This document shows, in pieces, positions 1-10,402 of a stretch of DNA of 64,000 bases. The stretch lies in assembly GCA_003991915.1 (NCBI GenBank), contig RQTK01000007.1, positions 1,080,819 to 1,144,818 on the forward strand, given 5' to 3'. Both the position numbers and the translations under genes were made by a program. A model generated the notes under the pieces. The model was not told the DNA's origin. It made no database searches and worked only from the letters and a program-made list of their open reading frames with translations. This DNA comes from Elysia chlorotica. Its lineage: Eukaryota > Mollusca > Gastropoda > Plakobranchidae. Every line of letters starts with the position of its first letter. The stretch's first letter is position 1.

Positions 1-88
<88 letters not shown>

Positions 89-108
89 TTAGATAGTTAG
101 ATAGATAG
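1..108. repeat. (GATA)n microsatellite
   Basis: Nearly perfect tetranucleotide array at the left edge, with two GTTA-type interruptions near its right end. It presumably lies in an intron or flank of the minus-strand gene that leaves the window here. Confidence 0.97.
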
Positions 109-308
109 AGTCTGGCATGATTATCAACGCAGCATTTCATTTCGTAGTGCAGTAAACTGTTGGGGGGAGAGGAAGGGAATAAATCGATAACATTACTTAT
201 CTACGTTGTGGAAGAAAACATTACCACCGTAGGCAAATAGTATAATGATTTAGCCGCGTGCTTATGAAATGAGATTCAGATTTATTAAGATGTCCAGAGG
301 TACCTTAC

Positions 309-1137
309 CTGCTAAAGGAAATGTTTCTGAGCGTTTGGTATCACTGACATCTTCGTCTCCATTGAAGGTGGTGCTTGCACTTTGTTCCGTGTCCTCTGTG
401 TCATCGTCATCATCATCATCATCATCACCATCATCATCATAATTATCTTCATCACCATCATCTGATTTGAAGATCATTTTATCTGTGTCCACTAGAGATT
501 GCCAAAATCCACATGCTGTCTTACAAGCTTTTCTGTGATTGGCTGACTCACGTTGATCTTTCGACTGGCCAGGTTTCGGCCGCTTTTTCTTACCAGTCTC
601 TTCGCTCTTGGCGCGGGAGTAAGGGGGGTATATCACTTCCGGTGGGGATTCCAGGGGAGGAGACTTCTTCCTTCCCTGGAGGTTCTCGTTCTTGTGTTTC
701 GGCGATCGCCGACTCTCCACGCGCCTGGCTTCTGCTTGTTTCAAAGTCTTAGCTTTTGCACATTCAAGTTCTTCTTCGACCTTCTGATCGTCAATCTTGG
801 TTTCACTTTTACTTTCATTTTGCCCATCAGTTTGATCATCATCGCTGGCGATATCCACGTTTCTTAGTCTCCGTTCCAGATTTGTAATTTCTTTTTTAGG
901 ATATATCTTTCTTCCGGGGTCTTCCTCGCCTTCTTCCTCTTCATCTTCTCCCCAGGCTTTGACTCTGGACTGTTCCACTAGCGTCACTTCAGACCTGAAC
1001 AAGCTGTGCCCGAGGTCAGCTTTAGCCCTGGAATGCTCAGACGCTTTGGGCGGTTTAGCGCGTGGAGCTTCTGTTGCCGTGTCGTTGCGCCTGCGCAGTA
1101 TGGTCTCCCAAACTCGACTGTGCCGACTGGCCGGGGG
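309..1137 (-). CDS. Uncharacterised gene, coding exon 2
   Basis: 829 nt, phase 0 in and phase 1 out. It starts PPASRHSRVWETILRRR and ends SETFPLAG. Without the donor at 303-308 the frame would stop at 262, so a stop within this exon remains a less likely alternative. Confidence 0.6.
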
Positions 1138-2517
1138 CTGGGCAAATACAAGACTACATCAGGGGAGACAATGACAAAAGGTGGGTTGGGGTGGTATCTA
1201 ATAAGTTCGAAAAGATGCCAAGTTAAAAAGGAGCAATTTGTTTGACACTAGTAATCATAATAATATATTGCATTTGTATGGCGCGCTTCCATGAACGATC
1301 ATGCTCATTGCGCTTAACAATTTCTATTATGACAATTACAAAAGAAATATACCCATATAATGTCGATACAGTACAGCATTGCATTCAAAAGTCACACAGA
1401 ATCTTTAGCGATATTTACAACATTCGCAGATTCAATTTCAATCAATTTTAAGCAATGATTGAGATTTTATTGATAATGATTTAAAGATTTTAAGCATTTG
1501 TTTAAAAAATGTCCATGCTTCTTGTTCTTGTCCTATGTTTCTATGAGGCCTACCTGTCCGACTGAGAGAAAACACGTTATTGGTGAGTGAAAAATATATT
1601 AGTTTTAGGTGCAGCTGCATATATGGTACCTTGCGTGATGCTTCCAGTATTTCCTGAAGGCCACGAGAGTTCTTCTTACTGGCGGCTTCAGCAGAAAAAG
1701 ACGCGACCTGCTGCTGGTGTGGAGGTTTGCGTGACGTCAGACTGGGACGACCTGCCTGCCCATCTGGTTTGACCCCGCCCTTTTTGCCAAGAGCCGCGGC
1801 GAACTTCCGGCTGCGGTCTCTCCGGATGATGTTTGAGGCCGTCTTGTTCTCACAGAGGTGCAGCCTCACCAGCGCCATGTCCGTGTTGAGCTTCTGTAGA
1901 CAGTCGATGTAATCCCCGCTGCTGGGACTACTCTCGTCCTTCCTCTTGCCTGTCCGTAGCGGCGCGACCGCCGCTTTCTTCTTCTTCCTGGCGTCTGTCT
2001 CGCTGTCCGCAAGCTCGCCGTCGTCAGTCAGGGACGTGATGCTGATCAGCTGGTGCAGCCGGCGGTCTGATTGGATGCGCCGGACGCGGTTGTTGCTGCT
2101 GCTGATGCTGCTGCTGCTGCTGCTGCCACGATCTCCTCTACTCTGGCTCCGCGTGTCGTGGTAGCCGAGGCCGCTGTTGGAACCACACGAATCTTTAGCC
2201 AGCAGTGATAGGTAAAACGGATCGCCCTCGTCCCAATTTCTGAAGTTGCTTTCTGAAAAGGACGCCCCGGACATTCTCCCTCGGTGTAAGAGCTTCTTGC
2301 GCGCCCCCTGGTCGAAAACATGGCGTCCTAAGTCACTCACTGGACGGCTTGCGGGACAGTCGCTCTGGGGAGAACTGGGTACAATTCTCGCAGTATTATG
2401 CGACTTTATAGGCTGAGTTTCACTAGAGACGAACTGCAGTGGGTTTGTTGGAACTTTCGGACCATCAAGCTTGATATGAAGTAGGCGGTCGGGTCTGTAA
2501 ATGCAGTGAGAACTCAT
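309..2517 (-). CDS. Uncharacterised low-complexity charged protein, 5' part (two exons, partial)
   Basis: Product not recognised. The start ATG at 2517 is supported by an in-frame TGA 30 nt upstream. Exon 1 (1630-2517, 296 codons) ends in phase 0 at CGCAAG|gtacca. Exon 2 (309-1137) begins after a cccag acceptor and ends in phase 1 at TTAGCAG|gtaagg, so the gene continues off the left edge. The N-terminal half is basic and serine-rich with polyserine runs (about residues 135-145) and KKKK, RKR and KKNSR patches, suggesting a nuclear or cytoskeletal protein. Exon 2 carries an EDEEEEGEEDP stretch, lysine-rich segments (KKKRPKPGQSK) and a run of about nine aspartates from a GAT-type repeat. No transmembrane segment, signal peptide or known domain was seen. 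The intron holds a dispersed repeat copy. The gene is divergent from MESD. The coding call rests on length, phase agreement and GC-rich codons. Confidence 0.7.
1248..1400. repeat. Dispersed repeat, copy 1 (GCGC / CTTCCATGAAC element)
   Basis: Shares a long imperfect match with 61815-61960: AATATATTGCATTT, then GCGCxCTTCCATGAAC, then CGCTTAACAATTTC, then ACATTTACAAAAGAAA-like sequence. The common order across 60 kb marks a dispersed repeat, possibly a MITE or SINE body. Confidence 0.75.
1630..2517 (-). CDS. Uncharacterised gene, coding exon 1
   Basis: 888 nt, phase 0 to 0. It starts MSSHCIYRPDRLL and ends EILEASRK. The reading frame stays open past the donor, but the next exon joins in frame only at this donor. 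Confidence 0.68.
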
Positions 2518-2737
2518 AGTGTGGGTTTGTTCTTCGGGACGTCAGCACAGTAACGGCTACACTCTAGAACTCATGGTGTCTGTCGGTTCTGTAGTTCTGT
2601 AGTGTTGAGAAGACAGATACAACAATGAGTCGGTGATAAGGGCAGTAAATAACTATTGTATTTTTTTCTGTTCTTCTTCTTCCTCTGAATAAATTAACAT
2701 AGAAATGGGGGGAAAGAGAGACAGAGACATGAAACTC

Positions 2738-2905
2738 AAGTCTGGGTGTGTTGGGCATGGTGGTGAGATGTCGAGTCTGAGTGTGTTGGGCATGGTGGTG
2801 AGATGTCGAGTCTGAGTGTGTCGGGCATGGTGGTGAGATGCGGGCATGGTGGTGAGATATCGAGTCTGGGTGTGTTGGGTGTTGTGGTGAGATACAGGCA
2901 TGGTG
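2738..2905. repeat. About 40-bp minisatellite upstream of the unknown gene
   Basis: Four to five imperfect copies built on TCGAGTCTGxGTGTGTTGGG followed by CATGGTGGTGAGATG. It lies 220-390 bp upstream of the minus-strand start codon, so in the 5' UTR or promoter zone. Open frames on both strands here are repeat artefacts. Confidence 0.9.
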
Positions 2906-4059
2906 GTGCATGCTGTAGAAAAAAAAATTGCCGTATCCATTTAAGTAGAACAGAGATACCGGTAAGTAATTTTAGTACAAAAGTGATAGGCCTACATGAA
3001 AAAAATAACAATAGCCCAGTCTTGCGGTTATATGGAGCTTGGGAGAGTACCGTAAGGTTTTAAATAGTATAATCGCTTGTGGTTCCTAAACTGAACGTAT
3101 GGAAACTAATAGATTTAAGCTTTCATCTGTAATGTTTGATTTGGCGTTTTTTTAAAGGAATTACGGTTTTGGAGCTTACAACATGCGTCAGTACTGTCCA
3201 TTATAATGTTTAGTCTTTACGGTAAAACTTTTTTTCATAAATAAAAAAAAATGATATTTTATCATTGTGTCCCAAACTGGAGACCCAGACATAATTCAAG
3301 CTTAGCTAATTATTACAGTACTTAGAAAGTCGTCCCTTTCAACTGCAAGCAATAAACAGATTACTTGGGTTTTGTAAACCGGGCATATTTTAGATTCTAG
3401 GCCTGCATCTGTTCTGATTAAAAATATTGGAATCTAGATCTAGATCTATGTCTAAATTATTTTATATCTACGTCTAGACTCCCTCGAGCTAAAACCTGCT
3501 ACATTTGATATGCATGCTTGGGTTTTTTTCTAAATTTCATTCATTTAGAATGCTTCTTTGTGAACTCTTTAAAAAAATTGGCTTTCCCCCATGATTTTCA
3601 GAAAATTAGAATAAAAAAAGAGAAGGCTGAAAACAACCCAGACAATCCAAAACACAAGATGAAAAATGGTCGCTACACTTTCAGTCTCCTTTATGAAGAC
3701 AGGTCGATAGTGAAATTCCCTTTTTTTTTATTGTTCTAAATAAGCTTTTACGAAGATAGCTGTGAATACTTTTTAAGAAAGACAAAAAATGCCCTTATCA
3801 TCTTATGGTAAATAGGCCTAGGCCTACTACAGGTAAAAATCAATGAAACATTATCTACATATCTTGCAAATATAAATTTTGCTGTATGTGTGTAGAGATT
3901 ATGCTGTATGTGTGTAGAATACAGAATACAGACATCTCAGAGGATATGTTCTGTCCTCAAGTATCTGTTTTGTCTTGTTCTCGGTGCGTTGTTTACAAAT
4001 TGTTTCAAAAAAATCTTCTTGTCTCCCAACCACCCCACCTGCTTTATTTATAATTTCTA

Positions 4060-4300
4060 ACGTCGTCACTACCATTAATTACCACCACTACAACTATCAT
4101 TATTGTTACTATTATCACCACCACCATTACCATCATTATTATCTCTACTGCAATCAATATTATTAATACCACCACTGTTGCCATTATCACCATTACTATC
4201 ACTAACACTACAATTGCTATTATATTACTGCTATCGCCGTCCTTACCATTACTACTACTGCTAGTATCATTTTTTTTAAAAAGTATTATTACCATCATTA
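4060..4300. repeat. Degenerate ACC/ATT trinucleotide tract
   Basis: Interspersed ACC, ATT, ATC and ACT triplets over about 240 bp. Open frames rich in isoleucine, valine, tyrosine and histidine are by-products. Confidence 0.8.
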
Positions 4301-5305
4301 TTTTATTTAGTGTAGTCGCAAAAAGTGTTCTAAAAAGAGAACTTCTTTGATGTATGTATCCTACGTCTCCATATCCGCTGAGTGATGGTGATGAGTGACT
4401 GCTATCGACTGCTCAGACTCTACTCTCACTGTTTCAGTGTGCAGAAGTCTTCTTCTTTCACTCTTTCAGTAATGATTCAATCAGAAACAGACACGACTCA
4501 GTAACAAAACAGTTCGGGCTATTTTCGGTATTACCGTAATTATTTCCTAGCTATAACAATAATAAATACTTTTTTTTTTTTTACATTTTTTTAAAAGTAA
4601 GTTTATGCTACGGGTTTTGGGGCACTTTTAAAGTGTTACGGCGCAGGCTTCTTTTGATCCGATACATCTTTGAATTGTAAACCTAGATCTAGATATCCAT
4701 CTAATGCTTTAATTTTCTGTTATTGAGGGAGAGTATTTAGACTCAACAATGATATTCGAAAGTAAAAAATCACTTAGGTAGCATTTAAACTATGTAATAA
4801 ATTACTATTTCAAAGTCCACGATTAATGCTATGTATTCCAAACCTCCTAAGTGTTAAAAACTGTAAGAGTGTCGGCTTTTGTACCCATCATGTATCTGTC
4901 ACACTTGTAACTCCTCTAGATCGTTCTAGATCTAGATGTAGGCTATCTGCATATAGATCTAGGCCTCTGTAGGTTAGACCTAGAAAATCTAGTAATATTA
5001 GTATCTGGTTAAAGACGAGAATGAGGAAAGAGAATGATATTACTTAACATCTTCATGAATTTCATTTGTGAGAGAGACAAGTCCCTGTATCTCCACTCTG
5101 GCTCTGTCTTGCAAACTTTAGTCTTGGGACCTGTAGACCTGCGATATAGGTCTCTAGAGATAGCCTAGTGGCTGACATTTGAGTTATACGATTAGAAACA
5201 CTACCAGTTTCTCACAGATCTGCCAAAACAATTTCTTGTTGCTGCAGTTATACAAGCTGCCACAAATTGCGTGATGATAATATTAATTTAATTTTTTTTT
5301 AACAG

Positions 5306-5383
5306 GCAACGTTCAAGATTTATGACTGGATTCCTGCATTAACAGATCAGACGCACAGTTGGAGGACTGGATACTTTTTCAAA
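5306..5383 (+). other. MESD 5' UTR segment after a possible leader intron
   Basis: A good polypyrimidine tract plus AACAG at 5291-5305 precedes the start codon, suggesting that MESD has at least one upstream untranslated exon. Inferred only from the acceptor signal. Confidence 0.45.
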
Positions 5384-5566
5384 ATGATTAGGCAACCTGG
5401 GTGGCATCTCTACACACTTTGTGTTCTTATTGTGCTAACAGTTTTATTCCACTCATGCACTTGTAAAGGGAAGGAAGAGAAAACTAAAGATGCTGAGAAA
5501 ATCAAGAAGAAAGACATCAGAGATTACAGTGATGCAGATATGGAGCGACTATTTGATCAGTGGGAG
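5384..5566 (+). CDS. MESD: MESD exon 1
   Basis: 61 codons: signal peptide, basic stretch KGKEEKTKDAEKIKKKD, and the start of the conserved region. Donor GGGAG|gtaaca, phase 0. Confidence 0.95.
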
Positions 5567-7757
5567 GTAACAATCGACCACTACATATTCCCTGTTTTAT
5601 TTTGTTTTTTTCTAAAAATCTTAATGCCTTTATGAAAAATAATAATTTGCAATGAAATGTGATGCTTAAGTATGAATCTATTATTGACCATATTTATTGC
5701 CCAGTTTTATGTTTTTACATCTCTCACAAGTACTATAAATAATAATTATATCAACTTTTTTTAAAAGGGGAAAATCACATAATTTGAAGCAATCTATATT
5801 AATGCTCTAACTCTAAGAAGTAAGATAACTATATTGTTTTAAAAATTGAACAAGTCATATCTGTTTTCATTTTCCTTCTTAATTTCAATTTGTAAAAATG
5901 TTTCTTATGTTTGAGCCATTTTTTTTTTTTGTGAAAAAGTGTATCTGACTAACTTTACAGGGGACAAACTGGCTCAAGTCAAATGGTAGAACGTTGGTCT
6001 CCAAAAGATAAGGTCTAGGGTTCATATCACACGATCGATCAAATTTATTTGTCCGATTTTTCCTCCACTAGTTGGGTCGGTGTCAGTATAATCTTTAATG
6101 TGACCAGCTAAGAATAGAATCCTGGTCTCTCTGCCTTGTCTGGTGTGTGCCAGCACAATATTGTCAGACATCAGTCTTGGGGTCCGTCCACAATATACCT
6201 ATATATTGCTGGAGTTTGTTGTTAAGCAATGCACCTTACCTTTGCCTTACTTTACAGGACTCTGACGAAGACGAGCTGGAGGAAGACGAACTGCCGGAAT
6301 GGAAGCGAAAGCCACCAGCTATTGACATTACTCGGCTGGACATGTCAAACCCCGCAGAGGTTCTGAAAGCGTCAAAGAAAGGCCGCACCTTGATGATGTT
6401 TGCCACTGTCTCTGGTAATAGATATACAATGTACACAGCTGTACTATAATATCTACCTCGTTTCTTGTTAAGCACGAATAACTTCCTTTGAACAATGGTT
6501 CCAGTTTGATGATGGTTATCGTTTATTTACTTTAAAGGATGATGGATGAAATCCTTTTCCACAACATGACAATAACAATTTGAACTCAACATTGTACAGA
6601 TGATCATGGGTAACTAGCCATTGGTGAAAATGCAGTAGAGGGGACACTTTTATAACAAACACAAATGTTATGTAGCATGGATGGTTGAAGATTAACAACA
6701 TGATCAAAGAGTAGGTTCCCACCCCCCTCTAGTTCAAATGTGTTGGAGTGACGTGGAAAAGGATGATGGATGTGCTGGGTAGAAATTAGAAAGAGGATAG
6801 TGTTATCATATCTATCTAGTTTCCTTCATGTTTCACATGAATATTGTTTTGTCATGGTCAAGTATATTTCACAGGGATTTTAGAACCAATTTAGATTGAT
6901 ATTCTCAGGTTCTCGAATGAGGAACTTCAGATTTGGACTTGAGAGGTGGCATTGACTGTTGTATGCCGATTCTAGAGTTGATTCATGCAAACTTAAAATG
7001 AGAGATAGTCTTTCAGCACTCTGAAGAAAGCTTAATTTCTGCAACAATAGTTTTTATAAAATCAGCACAAAAAGTTGCTAGTTTTACATAACTATATACA
7101 TGTACATGATATGATTAGCTATAGACGAGAAAATGTATTTGTTTTAGGTGAAGCAATTGTCAAGATGTATCCACTTATCCATCATTGACTGTGCTTTGTA
7201 CAAAGCGTTGATTATCATGCCCCTCCTAACTTCCAAATCAGTTTCTACTTCCAATACCTCTGTCACCCTACATTAAGCCACCTGTACATATTAGTGCGAA
7301 ATAATGAAAGATTTTAATGTGTGGTCTGTACATTCTTTCAGGTAACCCCACAGAGGAGGAATCTGAGAAAATATCCATGTTATGGCACTCACAGCTCTTC
7401 AACGCACATGTTGATATGCAGAGGTAATTAAAAATTAAAATTAATTAATTAATGTTTTTTTTAAATAGAAAATAGTTTAAGTACTTCAGAAAATTGTATT
7501 TATTTATTTCTATGTTTGCTGCTTTTTAAAATATTTTGTATTATTATTTTCAAAACTCAAACCTGTCTTTAATCTCAAATGATTGAAAGAATAACACTTG
7601 TATATCATTAATAATACTTGAATAGCACAGACAAAACTGAGTTTCCAGAAAATGAAAGCGGTATTAGTGCATACGGTATGCCTCTCTGTTCATGTTTAAG
7701 TACACCAACTTCATGCAGTCTAAGTTTTTAATTGTTTTTATCATTATTATTATTGTA

Positions 7758-7805
<48 letters not shown>

Positions 7806-8338
7806 CACTTGGGGGTCAGGTCAAAGGTACCATTTCCGAACAGGTAATTTTCAAGAATTATATTATCACACATTATCTGTACATCCAGTAGATTTGATCT
7901 ATTTTGTTCACCTTTACCTTTGATGCTCGGATGGTACAATGATCTTGTTGGCTGATTTAGATTTGCTTTGAACTGGATGGTATAACTATTGTGTTTGGCA
8001 ACCTCTTCAGGTACGTGGTAGGACCCAACAGAGTCCTGTTCATGTTGAAGGATGGCGCCAAGGCTTGGGAGGTGAAGGACTTCCTCGTCACTCAAGAGAG
8101 GTGTGAGGAAGTCACAATAGAAAACCAAAACTTTCCAGGGGCTGGGGCAGCTGCAAAGGTAACTGACATCAATTATTTTAGTGTTTGAAACATAAGATTA
8201 GATTAGATTTCTTACAAAAACGTTAAGTTTAATAAGATGTAAACTTGAAACTTTTTATAACCCTTAACAGAAAGTGAAAAATCAATCACAAGAATTTTGT
8301 TTAACACTCTTTTGAATTGAGAAGGAAGCCAAGGAAAA

Positions 8339-8408
<70 letters not shown>

Positions 8409-8532
8409 GTTATTATTGTTATTATTATTATTATTACCATCTTCATCACACTCATTGTTTTTTTTTAAATAATTATTTCAGGGAAAGAAACAAGATCAGA
8501 AAAAGTCCAAGAAGGAAAAATCTGAATTATGA
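5384..8532 (+). CDS. MESD: LRP chaperone MESD (mesoderm development candidate), complete, 5 exons
   Basis: ER-resident chaperone that in animals folds LDL-receptor-family beta-propeller/EGF modules, including the Wnt co-receptors LRP5/6. CDS join: 5384-5566, 6258-6414, 7342-7423, 8011-8158, 8482-8532 (206 aa, against 234 in human as I recall). Residues 1 to about 27 form a signal peptide with core LCVLIVLTVLF. Next come the conserved start (DYSDADMERLFDQWE), an acidic linker (DSDEDELEEDELPEW), then the core with KKGRTLMMFATVSG (about 101-114), LWHSQLFNAHVDMQR, GPNRVLFMLKDGAKAWEVKD and CEEVTIE. All introns are GT-AG and phases match (0/1/2/0). The tail is lysine-rich and ends KSEL, a KDEL-type retrieval signal where I recall vertebrate MESD having REDL. 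Intron 1 carries a SINE-like unit and introns 3 and 4 carry ATT microsatellites. Start chosen because the signal peptide follows directly. Confidence 0.96.
5964..6210 (+). mobile_element. tRNA-derived SINE-like element in MESD intron 1
   Basis: A tRNA-like head carries an A-box-like stretch (CTGGCTCAAGTCAAATGGTA) and a B-box-like GGGTTCATATC about 35 nt later. The body ends in GTGTGCCAGCACAATATTG and GGGGTCCGTCC, resembling the tail of the unit at 59600. Its middle, GGTAGAACGTTGGTCTCCA, closely matches the head at 47200 on the other strand. Confidence 0.7.
6258..6414 (+). CDS. MESD: MESD exon 2
   Basis: Acceptor tttacag; donor TCTG|gtaata, phase 1. Encodes the acidic linker and RTLMMFATVSG. 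Confidence 0.95.
7342..7423 (+). CDS. MESD: MESD exon 3
   Basis: Acceptor ctttcag; donor CAGAG|gtaatt, phase 2. Encodes NPTEEESEKISMLWHSQ and NAHVDMQ. Confidence 0.95.
7741..7804. repeat. (ATT)n microsatellite in MESD intron 3
   Basis: About 20 triplets, mostly pure, about 200 bp before exon 4. Confidence 0.95.
8011..8158 (+). CDS. MESD: MESD exon 4
   Basis: Acceptor cttcag; donor GCAAAG|gtaact, phase 0. Encodes YVVGPNRVLFMLKDG through FPGAGAAAK. Confidence 0.95.
8339..8437. repeat. (ATT)n microsatellite in MESD intron 4
   Basis: About 33 triplets with two GTT interruptions, 45 bp before the exon 5 acceptor. Confidence 0.96.
8482..8532 (+). CDS. MESD: MESD exon 5 with KSEL C-terminus
   Basis: Acceptor atttcag. 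Encodes GKKQDQKKSKKEKSEL and a TGA stop. Joins exon 4 in phase 0. Confidence 0.93.
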   Translation, partial: GKKQDQKKSKKEKSEL

Positions 8533-8591
8533 TATTTGATGAAAGTGGCATAGCTCTATGTTTTCATAATTGTATAATGAATCATGGTTTG

Positions 8592-8597
8592 AATAAA
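8592..8597 (+). terminator. Poly(A) signal AATAAA for MESD
   Basis: Canonical hexamer 60 nt after the stop codon. Further AATAAA hexamers occur up to about 11.84 kb, so longer 3' UTRs are possible. Confidence 0.65.
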
Positions 8598-8984
8598 TGA
8601 CATTAACTAGATCTTTGTTGAGACTGATACTGAAACTTATAAAAAAAATGTTAGAGTAAGAGCCAGGGAGCTGGGATCTCATTGTTAGAGCGTTATATCG
8701 GCAATAAGAAAAGGCTCCTTTTTTTTTCTCATTATGATTGTTGCTACTGTTCTTAATTTATTGCATTCTATTTTTGCACAAAATGATGTTGAATAATATA
8801 TTATGTTGTTAACTATGCATATAGATTAGATGATCTTGAGAGATTGTCTCAGTGCATGCTAAAATAATTTTTTTAGCACAGCTTACATTGGCTCATGTTT
8901 TTTTTCCATAATTATTCATTTATGTACCCCATTACATTTTAAAGGGCAGATTGATAAATGTGTTGTTACATGAAAAAAGAACTT

Positions 8985-9667
8985 TGGTGCTAAATACCTT
9001 ATTGAACATTTATTTTATTGTTTGATGTTAACATTGTTTTTTTTATTTTTTTAATACAAGTCTCTACCTTGTTAAGCACACTTTAGAGTATATAAATAAA
9101 TTTAAAGATCTTTACAACAGTTAGGCTCCAAATGACATTTACTATACAATTAATTGTACCTGTCTTTTCCATTCCTTCTATTGTAATGGTTTTCTTTCTT
9201 TTAATTTCATGTATGGTTCAGGCTTAATTATATTTTCTTCTGGCTTCAAGTAAAAATTCTCTTTGATGGAAGCATTTCAATTTCTTCCCTTCACATTAAC
9301 ATTTTATGTTCAAATGAGTGTTGCATTTGATAATCATAATTGTGTGTTTATTAATCAAGACATCAACGGCTTATTGACTTATATATTTAACAATCTATCA
9401 AGAGTGGTGGTTTGGGAATGACAATAATTTAGCATTGTTTTCTGTGTATGGTTCTGAATTATTGTCATTAATATTATATTTTTCATCTAAAAAAAAAATC
9501 ATGATGGTGTGAACTTTTGGAGTGGTGAATAGATCTTGGAATTGTTCCTTGTTTGAGATGCCAGAGGCTTTTTGCGAGTATGTTTGCATGGCGAATGATA
9601 TGCGGCTTTACGTATATAATCTCTGTTACCACTAAAATGATAAGCTGGGTAGGTGTTAAGTAATCAT
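8985..9667. repeat. Tandem duplication, copy 1
   Basis: Begins TGGTGCTAAATACCTTATTG and ends GGTAGGTGTTAAGTAATCAT. The same sequence, with scattered substitutions and small indels, starts again at 9668. Confidence 0.92.
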
Positions 9668-10402
9668 TGGTGCTAAATACCTTACTGAACATTTATTTTA
9701 TTATTTGATGTTAACATTGTTTTTGTTTTTTTAAATATACAAGTCTCTACCTTGTTAAGCAAACTTTAGAGTATATAAATACATTTAAAGATCTTTACAA
9801 ATGTTAGGCTAAAAAGGAGGAAACACACTATACTATTACTAAACTAGCTTTTTAATGACATTTACTATACAATTTATTGTACCTGTCTTTTCCGTTCCTT
9901 CCATTGTAATGGTTTTCTTTCTTTTAATTTAATGTATGGTTCAGACTTGATTATATTTTCTTCTGGCTTCAAGTAAAAATTCTCTTTGATGGAAGCGTTT
10001 CAATTTCTTCTCTTCACATAATAACATTTTATGTTCATATGAGTGTTGCATTTGATAATCAAAATTGTGTGTTTATTAATCAAGAGATCAACAGCTTATT
10101 GACTTATGTATGACAATCTATCAAGAGTAGTGGTTTGGGAATAAAAAATAATTCAGCATTGTTTTCTGTGTATGGCTTTGAATTATTGTCATAATATGCA
10201 TATGTCAAAAATATACATTTTTCATCTAAAAAATTGAGCATGATGGTGTGAACTTTTGGAGTGGTGAATAGATCTTGGAATTGTTCCTTGATTGAGATGT
10301 CAGAGGCTTTTTGCGAGTATGTTTGCATGGCGAATGATATGCGACTTTACGTACAAGCTCTGTTACCACTAAAATGATAAGCTAGGTAGGTGTTAAGTAA
10401 TC
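9668..10402. repeat. Tandem duplication, copy 2
   Basis: Follows copy 1 directly with an offset of 683 bp. It carries two insertions relative to copy 1, near 9811-9850 and 10190-10215. Divergence looks like several percent, so the event is not recent. Confidence 0.92.

Larger units (their letters stand above)
2518..5305. other. Intergenic region between divergent genes
   Basis: Lies between the start codons of the minus-strand unknown gene and MESD. It holds a minisatellite near the first gene, degenerate ACC/ATT triplets at about 4060-4300, and many TCTAGA/AGATCT-type palindromes at 3430-5160. No coding exon was recognised. Both promoters and untranslated exons probably lie here. Confidence 0.6.

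Noticed and set aside
7664..8128. 154-codon minus-strand frame across MESD exon 4
   Set aside because: Antisense to a conserved MESD exon and extended by an ATT microsatellite.
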